Positions 1-11,653 of a stretch of DNA of 64,000 nt are shown here, one piece after another. The DNA lies in the NCBI RefSeq assembly GCF_033568475.1, contig NC_133123.1:17284622-17348621 (forward strand), given 5' to 3'. The position numbers and the translations under genes were made by a program. This stretch comes from Henckelia pumila. Its lineage: Eukaryota > Streptophyta > Magnoliopsida > Lamiales > Gesneriaceae. The notes below the pieces were generated by a model. That model had not been told where the DNA came from and made no database searches. It saw only the letters and a program-made list of their open reading frames with translations. Within the stretch, counting starts at the first letter, position 1, and each line of letters opens with the position of its first letter.

Positions 1-1086
1 TATCTTTTGAACGGATCTATTTTTGAAATAAGGTGGTCTATGTTGTACCTTCATAGAGTCTTGTCTTGTTTGACCATATCCAGACCGAACTAGTCTTTTC
101 TTGATCCAGCTTGAGTTAGAACTCTCTGGTTCCACATATCCCAATCCTCGATTGTAAATAGTTTTTGGTTGAGATATAGGTGAACTGACATGATTATCAG
201 GTTCTATATTTTCATATATCGTGCTGGACTTGACAAATTTCACATAATTTGAAGTGTTCTTGTCCAGACAGGATTGAGTACTTTTCTCAGTTGATCTGCA
301 GTCCTTGTCATCAAAGCCGAGACCTGTCTTGTCTCCAAAAGACTTTTGTGACTCTTGAATCTCAGTCAACAAAACAGAGGACTTATTCCATGTGGTTATC
401 AGTTCAGTAAGTTTTAAGTTTTCTGACTTTAACTGCTGACTTTCCACTAGTAGCTTATCATTTTCAGTCTTAAGCTTGGCAATCTCTGCTTCTAGACTAA
501 TTTTCTCAACTGATGTTTCCCAATTGGGTTCAGTTGAGCAGTCTGACAGATCATTTTGCTTGGCCTTAACTTTCTCAAATGCTAAGCACAGTCGTTGATA
601 CTCATTACTCATGTCATGTAATGCATTTGCTAAATCTTCTCGTGTAAATTCATCTGAGTTGAAATCAAATACCTGTTCACTGGAGAAGAGTTGATCTGAT
701 GATTGATTGTTGATAGATGGTTGGTCACTTTTGGCCATGAGGCAGCTATCTTCATCTTTGTCATCAGAACTTGATGTGCTCACTGAACAACAAGATTCTT
801 CAATAAAAGCGATTGGTTCAGTTGAGCAACGTTCCAGAAAGTCAGATGAATGAATTGGTTGACTTGTGCTCTCTTCATCATTTGATCTGGAACTATCCGA
901 GCAGTAGAGTTCTTTAAGATCTTCAATCATTGGACTTCTGATCTGCTCAGCTTCCTCATCTGTTCCAAGCTTGATCAACTGCTGCCAAAGATCCTTAGCA
1001 GTGGAGCATGTCTCAATAGTTTTGGCAGTGCAGTTGTCCATAGTGGTGTACCAGAAGCTTTTAGCAATATCACTGAATGCGGCCAT
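1..1086 (-). CDS. Partial gag-like ORF of an LTR retrotransposon (probably Ty1/Copia)
   Basis: An uninterrupted reading frame of 362 codons runs from an ATG at 1086 to the left edge of the window, where it is still open. Its start lies about 30 nt inside a tRNA-type primer-binding site and LTR, so it is the first ORF of a minus-strand LTR retrotransposon. The first 70 residues include a piece like the UBN2-type Copia Gag core (TAKDLWQQL followed by an E/D-rich stretch). Then comes a Ser/Asp/Glu-rich linker and, around residues 190-240, a Lys/Leu/Glu coiled coil. The C-terminal visible part is basic and Tyr/Arg-rich. The N-terminal half of a normal UBN2 domain seems missing, so the Gag may be internally deleted. 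No zinc knuckle or pol is visible; these would lie left of base 1. Copia assignment rests on Gag resemblance only. Confidence 0.68.
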   Translation of the reverse strand, partial: MAAFSDIAKSFWYTTMDNCTAKTIETCSTAKDLWQQLIKLGTDEEAEQIRSPMIEDLKELYCSDSSRSNDEESTSQPIHSSDFLERCSTEPIAFIEESCCSVSTSSSDDKDEDSCLMAKSDQPSINNQSSDQLFSSEQVFDFNSDEFTREDLANALHDMSNEYQRLCLAFEKVKAKQNDLSDCSTEPNWETSVEKISLEAEIAKLKTENDKLLVESQQLKSENLKLTELITTWNKSSVLLTEIQESQKSFGDKTGLGFDDKDCRSTEKSTQSCLDKNTSNYVKFVKSSTIYENIEPDNHVSSPISQPKTIYNRGLGYVEPESSNSSWIKKRLVRSGYGQTRQDSMKVQHRPPYFKNRSVQKI

Positions 1087-1117
1087 TTGAATATGTTCAG
1101 AGACGAGAAAGAACCTC

Positions 1118-1129
1118 GCTTTGATACCA
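1118..1129 (-). promoter_or_regulatory. Primer-binding site of the minus-strand retrotransposon
   Basis: Read on the minus strand the sequence is TGGTATCAAAGC, two bases after the LTR end. It resembles the initiator-Met tRNA primer site (TGGTATCAGAGC) with one change. It fixes the direction of the element: LTR at 1132-2054, gag to its left. Confidence 0.8.
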
Positions 1130-1131
1130 CT

Positions 1132-2054
1132 TGTTAAGGTCGAAAATATCTTTCTCAACTGTATGGAGTTCAGATGGGTTAGTAAATGAACTCTTGTCTT
1201 TCTCGTATGTCTATGTTAATCAATCAGTGCGGAAGAGATTGACTAACAGATCGAACACAGATCAAATGGCTTGGTTGAATTCGTGAAGTGAGTGAACGTG
1301 TTAGGCAGAAGGGAAATAACACGGTGAATTGTTTCTGGATGTTCGGAGCTCAATCTTCTACGTTACCCCTTCTTGCACCTCGGAAGGATTCACTCTCTTC
1401 TAGAAGACTTTGATCTACACAAGCAATTTGCACAGACCCGCTCCAAGATTGGACTTACACCTCTGCCTATCTCAGAACTCCTAGACACTCAAGAACACAG
1501 CCCTTGACTGTTTCTTGTTACAAAGGTAGTGTTTTACAGAACACTCAACTGATTTGATATAATCTTACAACTCGATAAACTCAACACAAATGATCTTCAC
1601 TTGATCTGATATGATGCTAAGTGTGTGTTTGATTAATCTGATCTGATTGCTCTTTGAAGCTCTTAACTTTCTGATCGTGTATTCTCTTCTCTTCTGTAGC
1701 TCTATCTTTCTTACGCTTCTTAACCTCTGTTTCTTCTTTTCTTCTCTTCTTGTATTTATAGCCTTTAAAAAGTATCTGTTAAGGTGTCGACAAGTCTCCT
1801 TAATTTGCTCTTAGATCTTGACTTTCTGGTTTTATGTTGGCAACGTTCAAATCTTCTTTTAATGCCTTTTGTCTTTTAGCACAAAAAGCTCCTTGGTTGT
1901 TGAGCTAATCTTCTATTGATCTGATACTTGCTTTTTCTGCTTCTGCTTCTGCTTCTTCAATTGATCTGCTCCTTGCTTCTTCTGCCTTTTCTTCTTCAAT
2001 TGGTGACTTAGGTAATTTTTCAAACACCGAAACTTAGATCTTGAATTTCTAACA
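1132..2054 (-). mobile_element. 5' LTR (923 bp) of the minus-strand retrotransposon
   Basis: On the plus strand the segment starts TGTTA at 1132 and ends TAACA at 2054, a perfect 5-bp terminal inverted repeat with TG/CA ends. The primer site adjoins 1132. The other LTR lies outside the window. A target duplication can be predicted: the five bases after 2054 are TACCC, and the same host sequence without an insertion is seen near 7645 (a repeat reading ...GGCTACCCTTCATTAC...). The LTR interior contains short TTCTGCTTCTGCTTC-type repeats near 1935-1990. Confidence 0.85.
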
Positions 2055-2196
2055 TACCCTTCATTACTAATTACTACATAATTAATATGTTTTTAATTAA
2101 TTATTTATTTGAATATTCAATTAACTAATTAACTAATCTATTACATATATAAATATGTGAGTATGTAATAAATATGTATATATATATATATATATC
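2055..2196 (+). repeat. Helitron-end-like repeat copy next to the LTR, with a TA tract
   Basis: The stretch from 2055 repeats almost exactly the units at about 7640-8000 and 8840-8960 (TACCCTTCATTACTAATTAC..., then an AATTAATTATTTATTTGAATATTC run). It is the right-hand part of such a unit whose left part was displaced by the LTR element. A (TA)n tract follows at about 2177-2195. Confidence 0.7.
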
Positions 2197-3563
2197 ATAG
2201 TCATATGATTTGGTTTCCAATATCTAAATTGATAGACACGGACGATGTACAAATCTACTTCAACAATCTTACATTTGACTACTGAAGCTCCTAGCAAGCA
2301 ACACACTATTGTAATCAATATTGAAAATTTTGGAAAATATTATTTCCTCATATAACAACTTCTTCACACTTTACAAAAGATACAATAATTGTTTATGAAA
2401 AATAGTAGCATATGCAATATTCTGAATTTGATCAAACGTTATATTTTGCATGATGAAATATCCAAGACTTGAGATAAACTATAAATGTTTGAGTATTTTG
2501 AAGATGATTTATTCCAAAAATGGTGACGACAATAAATGCTTCTGTACGATCCAATGGATGAATTGTAATGAAAAAATAAATTGACTCGTAATTAGTAACA
2601 TTATATAACAAATAGTACACATGAGATATGCAAATCAGTCTACTGAATTTATTCTTTATCTTTTGTAACCGATGAATATTTTTTAATGACTATTACTTCT
2701 CATTTAAAATTCATCTGATATATATCTGTTGGAAAAAATATTATGTTGCATTTACTAATGTCTACTGATATTCTTGAAGACATCAAATCATCAAAACTAG
2801 ATTGTCTAACATGAAAGCTACAATATAAATCAATATATTTTTAGTGAATTTTTCGATATTAAGATGCATGCATAATAAATCTTATATCATAATATATAAA
2901 AGTTTAACCTTGTAAATCTTTTAAAATATCGCACAACAGCCCAACCGTTATGCGGTTCAATCGCTCTACCAAACAGGGTCAATTATTGTACCCCAACAGT
3001 TTTTTACACATTATTTTTTTTGTTAATCTATTATTTATTAGCGATTATATATATTTATTACTATTATAAATATGAGCTCCAATTATCATTAATTTAAATA
3101 TAATTGTTTTGTATACACTATTTGAGTTGTAATTATGAATTTAAGTAAATATTCTTATTTTTTATGCACTGTTTTTCAATAAATTTTACAAAACAGTATA
3201 TGGATAGTTAAATAAAAAAAAATTGCATGATGTACTACTTAAATATCTATGTTTTTTTACACATTATTTTCTACTAATGTTAAGGATGATACTTGATCCA
3301 ACTGCAATCGAAGAAAGTTTTTTTCCACACAAATAGTGATTTTGAGATTCGTGTTTTTATAACTTGGAAATTTATGCATTTATTCTCAATTTTAAGTTTA
3401 TTTATTATTTAATCTATTAATTACTTGATATAATTAGAATTATAATAAAACTAAAAAAAGCTCGCTTAATTTTCTAATGCTTGAAGCTTTCGTGATGTTT
3501 CATCACAATTCATGATTTCTAGAAGCTTGTTTTTAAGTTATTTGTATCAGTATAGTGAGAGGT
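2197..3563. other. AT-rich intergenic DNA, no gene seen
   Basis: No coding region, RNA gene or complete transposon is recognised. Short reading frames here have low-complexity translations and no family resemblance. Confidence 0.6.
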
Positions 3564-4130
3564 CACTACAAGAAAAATGGCATATGACAACGGATAAAAT
3601 CCGTTGTCGTAGGGGTAGAAAACCGTTGTAACTATCAGTGTTGTCAAAAGCATTGGCCTACGACAACGGGTTATAATCCGTTGTCTTTTACACATATGAC
3701 AACGGTTTTTATCCGTTGTAAATGTCAGCGTTGTCGAAGACATTGCCCTACAACAACAATTTTTTTAGCGTTGTATATTACATACGACAACGTTTTGTAT
3801 CTGTTGTCGTAGACTCGAATTTACCGTATACCACAACGTATTAAAACTGTTGTGGTAGATACTTTTGACAACATATATAAACCGTTGTGGTAGATAATTT
3901 TGACAACAGATTTAAACCGTTTTTTTTAAAATACTTTTGACATGCAAACCGTTGTGGTAGATAATTTTGACAACAGATTTAAAACGTTGTATTTATATAA
4001 AACCGTTGTCGTAAATATTTTTTACAACATCTTTAAAACCGTTGTCGTTTATTTTTTTTTGAAGGAAATTTCGTTGTGGTTTCTTATTTTTTACAACGTT
4101 TCTAACCATTGTCATATTCATACAAAACAA
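3564..4130 (+). mobile_element. CACTA (En/Spm) transposon end with subterminal repeat array
   Basis: The sequence CACTACAAGAAAAATGGC at 3564 is the classic plant CACTA terminal inverted repeat. It is followed for more than 500 bp by over twenty copies, in both orientations, of a CAACGG / CCGTTGT motif, often as CCGTTGTCGTAG or CCGTTGTGGTAGAT. Such arrays are the transposase-binding subterminal regions of this superfamily. The matching right end (TTTTTCTTGTAGTG) was not found before 11000, so the element is either truncated or its other end has decayed. No TNPD or TNPA transposase is visible. Confidence 0.85.
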
Positions 4131-6570
4131 CCAATATTCAACATTTAATATAAAAAAATATTTACTAATTACTATTGTATGTATTCAAATTTTTATAATT
4201 AACTACACATCAAAATGAGAGAAACATAATAGCTGTGTAATCAAAATCCAAAATATGCCAGCTAAAAAAACACAACAAGAGTTTGTACTCATCATATCAA
4301 ACTTAGTAGTATCAAACCATAAATAACATTTCATCTAGAAATTATGTTCAAAAGCTCACTCCTTGCGTACCCAATCCTCATAAATATCGCCCTTGAGTTA
4401 TGTACCTACAAGAGAACACATAAAAAAGATCGAATAAATCTTATCGATAATAAATTATATGTTTACAATAATTAATCATACAAGAACAATGAAACTAAAG
4501 AAGCTAATTGAATGACAAATCAATTACTTGCATTGCAAAAAATAGAAAAGATGCAACTACACTTCAATGTAGCACAGCACCGCCACATATAGACTAAAAA
4601 CGATATGGAATAAAAGATTGCCATAGATAACAATTGTGAACAAGGTGCAATACATAGAGAATGCAGGATGTATAATAGCCTGAATGCCTCATAGAAACAT
4701 GACCAATTGGATAGCCAAACATGAACTAAACTTGGGGATGTGTCTTTCACGAAAATAACACCTCACCAAACAACTTTCAAGGGTATAATAACTATAGGTT
4801 TTCATCAATTGGTCCTCTTTTCTATGAATTAATTAGGCAATTGCAATTGGGTTCAAAAGTTACGAAAATTACACCATTTGGCAGCATTATCAGCAGATGA
4901 TTACGATTTACAGGTCCATTTGCAAGCAAATCAGATGGTTGTCACCAAATGAATTTCCAAACCAGCTTTTTAGGATAACGGATTGGTACAACCTAAAGTT
5001 TTAAACTTGGTAGCTCCAGGGGGCATGCCAATAGATATTTTAGCTCATGGATGAAAGACCAGAAAAAGTTAATTTACTATGTGATTTGATACTTTTGAGT
5101 TCGTTTTAGCAATATTTTCGTACTAAAATTTTAACCGTTATAAAAGATGCATTGAGAACATTTGGGAGGCTTCTAATAGGTTATGAAGTCGATGAAGGAG
5201 AGCCAAATACCTAGTCATGAATGTAGTCTAGTATGCATTCTGCCTATTCGAATCGCACTTCATCAATTTCTTCTTTAGAGTAAACTGTTTTGTTGAACTG
5301 TTAACAAACCCAAATTATATTAGGTAGTAAAAATCAGTAATGAAGAAGCAATTGAAATAAAGAAAATTATTTGAGAAAATTCAGAATATGTTAAATATTA
5401 CCATTGACAAAAGTGAATCCTTCTCGCTGGTAGCATTTCCTTCAACAATTTCTCTCATAAATTTCATCACATAAAACCCACATTGTTTCGCATCAGGTTG
5501 TCGAGGACCCTATGTTTAACAAAAAATTGTCAATGATGCAGTAGTATCTTGTGCCATTGATATCGTACTAAACTGTTCTAATGAAAACATGATGAAGCTA
5601 CTTTAGAGATAACAGACAAGGTCTTGCATTTTAAAACTTAAGGGAGAAAAACACGGATTCATCACATTACAAGTGAAAGATAAAGTAGAGATGTGAAATC
5701 ACCAGAAAATAAACATAAAAGCTTTTCATAAATATAAATAATGATATGCTCACCCCAAAAAATCAGAGGGCATAAGCTTATCTCAGTAGAACAGAGATGG
5801 ACACAATTTTACCCAAACTAAAGCACTTCAAACTAGATGTTTATCCATAAAAAACAAGTTTCGGTGTAGCAGAATATACCATGACCCAGTACGGAAAATT
5901 CTGGGCTTGGTTCAAAATCATTCTAAGATTTGATTTCAAACTCTACTTGGTCATAAAAGACATAAACCAACAAGATATCACCGTTATATATATTATATAC
6001 ATTTATCACTTCCCATGTAGGCTTCTTTTTCCCATTCCTTTTTTTGGTCGAATTGAACAATTTCAAACTCCTTTGTACAACAAGAATCGACATATGAGTA
6101 ATAAATTAAATGCTTAATTAAAAAAAGAATATGTGCTCACATATCCACCACATATTTCCAGTCCTCATGACGGTTGCGATGATTAAGTGAATCCAACAAA
6201 TAAATCCAACAAATGAACCGGTTAACACATTTATTGTAAGTTTGGTGTGCTATAAGTTTTGACAAAAGGAAAAATAATAAATTTAATTAAGCGAATTCAC
6301 AAAGTCTGGGGCAAAAAAAATTATTAAAAGAAAGGTTGCGTCATATAACAAGAAACTCTCTGTTGCTTGAACAATCATACAGTAGAAACGTTAACACATG
6401 TCTCGTTTATAAATAAAGACTCATATCGATCATTTTTGTTCTATTATTTCTCATCTTTTTTGCCTAAATTCAACTCTTGTCTTTTTCAGCTGAATTCAAT
6501 ATAGAGTTGACCGATTTATTTCTTTAACATATAATATAATTATTAATATAAAATATCGATTTCATTGCTT
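4131..6570. other. Probable interior of the CACTA derivative / unassigned intergenic DNA
   Basis: No coding feature can be supported. A 78-codon frame at 5881-6117 has no recognisable family. Composition is slightly less AT-rich than the flanks up to about 5500, as expected of non-autonomous CACTA interiors, but no transposase similarity is seen. Confidence 0.4.
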
Positions 6571-6602
6571 TGCCTCGTGCAACGCACGTCCTTATACCTA
6601 GT
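6571..6602 (+). mobile_element. Helitron-type 3' terminus
   Basis: A hairpin CGTGC-AAC-GCACG (6576-6588) is followed 9 nt later by CTAGT (6598-6602) and then A. A short GC-rich hairpin just upstream of a CTRRT end is the diagnostic Helitron 3' structure. The same architecture recurs at 8776-8804 and 18328-18356. The 5' end belonging to this copy was not determined. Confidence 0.7.
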
Positions 6603-7058
6603 ATTATTATATATGTCTCTCACCGGCAAATTGGATCATCGTTCTAACACGCACTCACAGTCCTATTTATATAGGTTGCGTTTATCTGTTATGATAAGGA
6701 TATGATTATATTAATAATTTTATTAAACACATGTTTACTTGTCTTTTTTAAGATCTGTATTAGCTCATAATGCGTTTAGTCGTGATACCGAGAAATTTAT
6801 TTTGTATGCCAAGTTTGTATTTTTCAAAATTGAGATTGTGATTTTTATTGAATAATGTAAATTATTATTTGAAATTTCTACTCATGTTTATAATTTTTTA
6901 AAATGGGGTTTTCATATATTATTTTTGGGAAGTAAAGAATATTAATTTAATTTTTTTCATTTAGAAAGATAATTAGTTACAAATAATTATTTATCATATC
7001 TTTTATTTGTGATAAATCATTAATGTTTAAAGTTTAAATTATATAGATGAGCTTTATT
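6603..7058. other. AT-rich spacer, nothing recognised
   Basis: No coding region or complete repeat recognised between the Helitron-type end and the hAT-like fragment. Confidence 0.5.
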
Positions 7059-7208
7059 AGGGGTGGAATAGGGTCGGAACCCGTCCCGTAAACCCCCTAC
7101 CCAACTCTCGTCCTGAAAAGAATCAGAAAACTTTTTTTTTCTCGATCCCGTACCCGAAACATTTCGGGACCCGACTATTCGGGATCCCGTCGAGTAGGGA
7201 GAGAAAAT
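7059..7208 (+). mobile_element. 5' fragment of a hAT-like GGGTCGGG element
   Basis: Begins AGGGGTGGAATAGGGTCGG and continues with alternating CCCGTCCCG / CGGGACCCGA motifs, matching the first about 150 bp of the complete 719-bp element at 58875-59593. The AT-rich middle and right end are not recognisable, so this is a one-ended or strongly diverged copy. Confidence 0.65.
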
Positions 7209-7499
7209 CTCAATTTTTTTTAATGTTCAAAATTTCGTTCAAAAAATAGAAAAAGTGATAATTTTATTATATATACTATTTAGAAACGTATATTTATAAA
7301 TAAAAATAAATATTCAAATTAAAACATATAATATTAAAATATTTCGGATAATGTTTCAAAGTTTTGTTAAGAGAAAAAATGTATCTAATAATTATTAATA
7401 AAATGTTCGGATACAATTACTAAATAAATTTTGTTAAATAGATTGTCAAATTAATCTCTTGAGTCTTGTTCTACATATTTGTTCTAATTAGATAATTAT

Positions 7500-8002
7500 A
7501 AATATGAATTAATTAAATTATTAATTTAATTTTTTAATTAATTATTTATTTGAATATTCAATTAACTAATTAACTTATCTATTAAATATATAAATATGTG
7601 AGTATGTAATAAATATGTGAGTTTGATTTGTGAATTTACATGGCTACCCTTCATTACTAATTACTACATAATTGATATGTTTTTTAATTAATTATTTATT
7701 TGAATATTCAATTAACTAATTAACTAATCTATTTCTATTATCTATTACATATATAAACATGTGAGTTTGATTTGTGAATTTACGTAGATACCCTTCATTA
7801 CTAATTACTACATAATTAATATGTTTTTTAATTAATTATTTATTTGAATATTAAATTAACTAATTAGCTAATCTATTATCTATTAAATATATCTATATAT
7901 GAGTTTGATTTGTGAATTTACATAGCTACACTTCATTACTAATTACTACATAAATAATATGTTTTTTAATTAATTATTTATTTGAATATTCAATTAACTA
8001 AT
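7500..8002 (+). repeat. Tandem repeat of Helitron-5'-like units (about 140 bp each)
   Basis: At least three successive units start with GTGAGTTTGATTTGTGAATTT (about 7616, 7761 and 7902). Each then reads a TACCCTTCATTACTAATTAC-like segment and an AATTAATTATTTATTTGAATATT segment, ending in CTAATCTATTATCTATT. A partial unit precedes them. The opening of the unit resembles the 5' ends of plant Helitrons (TCTATTA...TGTGAGTTTG...CCCTT). Further copies are at 2055 and 8813. Confidence 0.75.
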
Positions 8003-8804
8003 TTGGACAAGTTAATGAATCAAAAAATCATTTCTCAGAAAGAAATTACTGTTTTTTCTTTAAAATCAATATAAGTAAAATTATCATTTAAAATAAATTG
8101 TTAATGTTGGGGTGCAATAATAGTCTCTGAGAGAATTAATCGAAACATGACACTTGAGATTTTGTATTGTTTAAAATTTTGAGACGTATTGTTACCATCA
8201 ACTATAAATTTTGGTAAAACGAGACGTGTTCGATCATATAATTAATATCAGAGTCAAGCTCGTAGTTTTGATTCATATTGATTGAAAGCACATGCAATTC
8301 TTGATAAGGTGATTGTTTGAATGCAATAATTGTCTCCTTGGGTTGAACAATTGAAACATGTGTTTGTTTGAACTGCGATACGATCTAAAATATTTGCATT
8401 ACACAATTACCACTAACTATAGATTTTAGTAAAATACAAATCTCTTGATCCGACAGTTTGTAACAAATATATATATTTTACGTTTTTCAATAAATATATA
8501 ACATATGTTATTGTTTTAAAATTTTTAGCTAAAAAAATAAATAAAATTCAATGCATAAACATATAATATCATTAAAAAAATCATCGATAAGAAATCAAAA
8601 AATATAACAAAAAAGAAAGTTAAATAGGTCATATGACCATTTCAGTAGCTAATTAAATATTGAATCATGGTGACTGAAGTTTGAACTTGTCCATAAAAAA
8701 TTATAACACTTGATTTTAATAAAGCTAAACATTCGAAATTTGATAACTTCGGTTTCAATTAAATAAAATTTTTGTTACGTGCAACACACGTACATTTTTC
8801 TAGT
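8003..8804 (+). mobile_element. Non-autonomous Helitron-like element, 3' portion
   Basis: Ends with a hairpin TACGTG-CAACA-CACGTA (8776-8792) and CTAGT at 8800-8804. The whole 800 bp is closely similar to 17573-18356 (shared starts at GGACAAGTTAATGAATCAAA and shared internal blocks such as GGGGTGCAATAATAGTCTC). No Rep/helicase coding region is present. The 5' boundary is probably within the tandem repeats to the left. Confidence 0.68.
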
Positions 8805-9269
8805 TTAATAAATATGTGAGTTTGATTTGTGAATTTGCATGGCTACCCTTCATTACTACATAATTAATCTTTTTTTAAAATTATTTATTATTTATGTGAT
8901 TATTCAATTAACTAATTTATTTATCACAAAGTGACAAACTTAATCTATTATATATCTATTACATTACATATATAAAAATGCAAAAAATTGTATAGAAAAT
9001 TTTAAAAACCAAATGAAATAATTTTTAAAAATATCATAAATTTATTTCAAGAACATAAAAAATAAAGATGAAAATTGAAATTTTAGAACGACGAGAAGAA
9101 ACTTGAATTGGAGACTGATGTGAAAAAATGAATGTATTTCTCATCATCTGCTTTCATTTTCTTTCAAAAATAATTTTGTGAATTAAAAACCACTATTTCA
9201 AAAAACAAGCTGAACAAACAAATCTTGTACTAAATAAAAATTTAATCTAAACTGAAATCATTGTTGAGT
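8805..9269. other. Another Helitron-end repeat unit, then AT-rich spacer
   Basis: 8813-8960 is a further copy of the 7500-8002 unit, interrupted on its left by the Helitron-like end. The remainder (to 9269) has no recognised feature. Confidence 0.55.
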
Positions 9270-10073
9270 AGGGGTGGGCATTTTGTAGTCGGTACTGGGT
9301 ACCCGACCCGACCCGATCGGATTTACCCGATCGAGTCGGTTAGTCTTACAAACCCGAACACGAAATATTGAAGGTCAGGTTGGTGTCAGGTATTTGTCCG
9401 ATACGCGATCGGGTATCGGTTACCTGACATTTTTATTAACTTTTCAAATTATAACCTGAAGGTTGAGAAATATGTGTCGTCTTCTCTCTCTGAAAGACTG
9501 AAACCACCGGCCACCACCCACTGTGATGTGAGTAATCACTCTAATTAATCAAAAAGCAGGTTTCCTTTAAATTTTAAATCTTCTCTCTTCTTTTACCTTA
9601 ACTTGGAGGAAAGGGCATGCAATTAGTGGGATGAATTTAATTTGGATGAGATTCAGTCGTAGCGTAAGCAACTTTCCAAGAATCAGCAATGGTGATGGAA
9701 TGCTGGACTCAACATAAACAATCTATGCACGACCAATTTGGAGATGAGAAGATGAAATCAGTTGGAGGCATGGATCTTGACGGTGGTGCAGCTGGGTTTT
9801 AACTGTTACAGTTGTGCTTCAATTACGATTGTAAGGATTTGAATTTAAAGAGTGCCCACAAAAGCTTCTTGGGGCGAGAATAATGAGTGCGAGAGAGTGA
9901 GGTTGAAATTTCGGGTATCGATTTCGGGTACCCGACACAACCCAATTTTTTTGGGGTATCCAAAAGTCAGGTAGTGATTTTATTCGGGTCAGATTCGGGT
10001 AGTAAAAATACTACCCGATTTTTTGGATACCCGACCTGAACTATTCGAACCCGAAAAAACAAACCCGACGCCC
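9270..10073 (+). mobile_element. hAT-like non-autonomous element (about 800 bp)
   Basis: The left end reads TAGGGGTGGGCATTTTG and continues with GGGTACCCGACCCGACCC. The right part is the inverse, with CGGGTATCGATTTCGGGTACCCGAC and a terminal CCCGACGCCCAATTA. This is the imperfect long-inverted-repeat structure of hAT-type GGGTACCC elements common in plants. The central 400 bp has no reading frame of note. Terminal repeats are diverged and no clear 8-bp duplication was found. Confidence 0.6.
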
Positions 10074-11271
10074 AATTACTTTAATTATCAATTCGTTATC
10101 AATAAAATTATCAATCCATCAGTTATCCTATCAAACCAACTAAACGCACATCTATTGTTTAGCCTAAAAATTTACATATATAAATATTAATACTAATCGG
10201 AAAAAAAAAATACTAAACTGAGTTGGAGCCCACCCCGACCTTTGGCGGCCCATGATCATACCTATAACTATAATGAGCATTATGGTTTTTCGATTTTTTG
10301 TTTTATATCCTTTTATTTAGTTTGAAAACAATATCTATGACTATTATCGATTAGTTATCTGTAATATTTACTAGACATTAATAAACATATATATAATTCT
10401 GTTAGAATATTTTCAGAAATTTATTTAATATTTTCAGAAATTTAATTTTTGATAACGAATAATTATCACCACTGCGAAAATACGGGGATCGACCTGGAAT
10501 GATGTGTTGTTTGATGAAGAGTTACAACTGTTCGAAATCGTCTTTTAATTTCTATATATATGTTAATATTGCATCAACAGATTCAAAGAGTGTTGTTTTT
10601 TCGGTTTTGTTTTGTTTAATAATATAACATTTTCTCAATTATATCCTAAGAGAGATTTTTATAAGAAAAACATCTCTTAAAAAATAAGCATATAAACCTG
10701 TTTAGGAGTTCGATTTAAATCTTTTATAATTTTTTAAATTTGTTCAACAAATTCTAGGTTCATCACGGTGCACCTTCCTTGTAACAACTAAATATTCGAC
10801 CTCATATCAAAGTCGTCGAATTTTACTGAGACTTACGGAGAACAGATTAGGTGCATATATATATTCTGAGTTAAGAAGAGGAAACAGAGGACAGCACTGC
10901 GGTAGGTTCTCAATTAGCTCGGTCGGCATATATATGATATGATCACCCACTATGCATCAGCAAATAAGCGATCAATCTTGGGAAACATGGAAATTAAGAT
11001 AATGACTAATTAAGATTAATGATTTGGAAGTGGATAAATGAGTTTCTGTTCACAGAAAAGAAAGTGGAGATGGGATTATTCTTGGCAAATGAAGCTCTAA
11101 AAGTTGATAGAGGATATAGAATTATCTCCACTCCTCCGGCAAGATTACATGATATCATTGAAGAATGACAAAATGGGAATCGGTATCGATCCGTTGAAGA
11201 ATAGCAATAAGTTAGCTCTGAAGTTGTAGGTGTCCCCTTCTCTTGAACCAATATATATATATATATATATA
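10074..11271. other. Intergenic DNA downstream of the DnaJ gene
   Basis: AT-rich, no gene recognised. Short frames at 11006-11305 read through a TA tract and show no family resemblance. Confidence 0.5.
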
Positions 11272-11369
11272 TGATATGGTGAGCACCTGCCGACGTGTCA
11301 CTCACCTATTGGATTTGCATGATGCCACGTCAGCAGGTGCTTACGATTACGATGGTTGTTCACCATATC

Positions 11370-11385
<16 letters not shown>
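11272..11385. repeat. Palindromic MITE-like segment between two TA tracts
   Basis: ATGATATGGTGAGCACCTGC on the left is matched in inverse by GGTTGTTCACCATATCAT on the right, and inner arms CACCTGCCGACGTG / CACGTCAGCAGGTG also pair. Long (TA)n tracts flank both sides (about 11250-11271 and 11374-11403), which fits insertion at TA. It lies about 270 bp past the stop codon of the DnaJ gene. Confidence 0.6.
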
Positions 11386-11407
<22 letters not shown>

Positions 11408-11653
11408 GATTGTACTAGTACTGGAAAAGAAGAAAAACTCATCTATCGATCTCAGATTATATATCTCCATCTTCTCTCCAATTGTCTAGCTCACAGTGTC
11501 ACACTTTCTGGGATGTGAGTTTACACATAATTACAATTCTAATCACCACCTAACACTAAATGAAGCATCTACACAATCTCCCAGCCCCTTGTGAGGAAAT
11601 GGAAATAACCATGACATAGACAGGGGGGAAAAATTTAGAAACAAATCAAATGA

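Noticed and set aside
2940-3000. tRNA-like or SINE-like B box (GGTTCAATCGCTC)
   Set aside because: No paired arms of a cloverleaf and no properly spaced A box on the same strand.
3586-4120. Regularly spaced CAACGG/CCGTTG motifs as a CRISPR-like array
   Set aside because: Repeats are short, in both orientations and irregularly spaced, next to a CACTA terminus in a plant genome.
5881-6117. 78-codon frame as a small gene
   Set aside because: No similarity, low-complexity composition and no promoter or neighbour support.
11243-11518. Plus-strand frame across the TA-flanked palindrome
   Set aside because: Translation is mostly Tyr-Ile from the TA tracts; not a gene.
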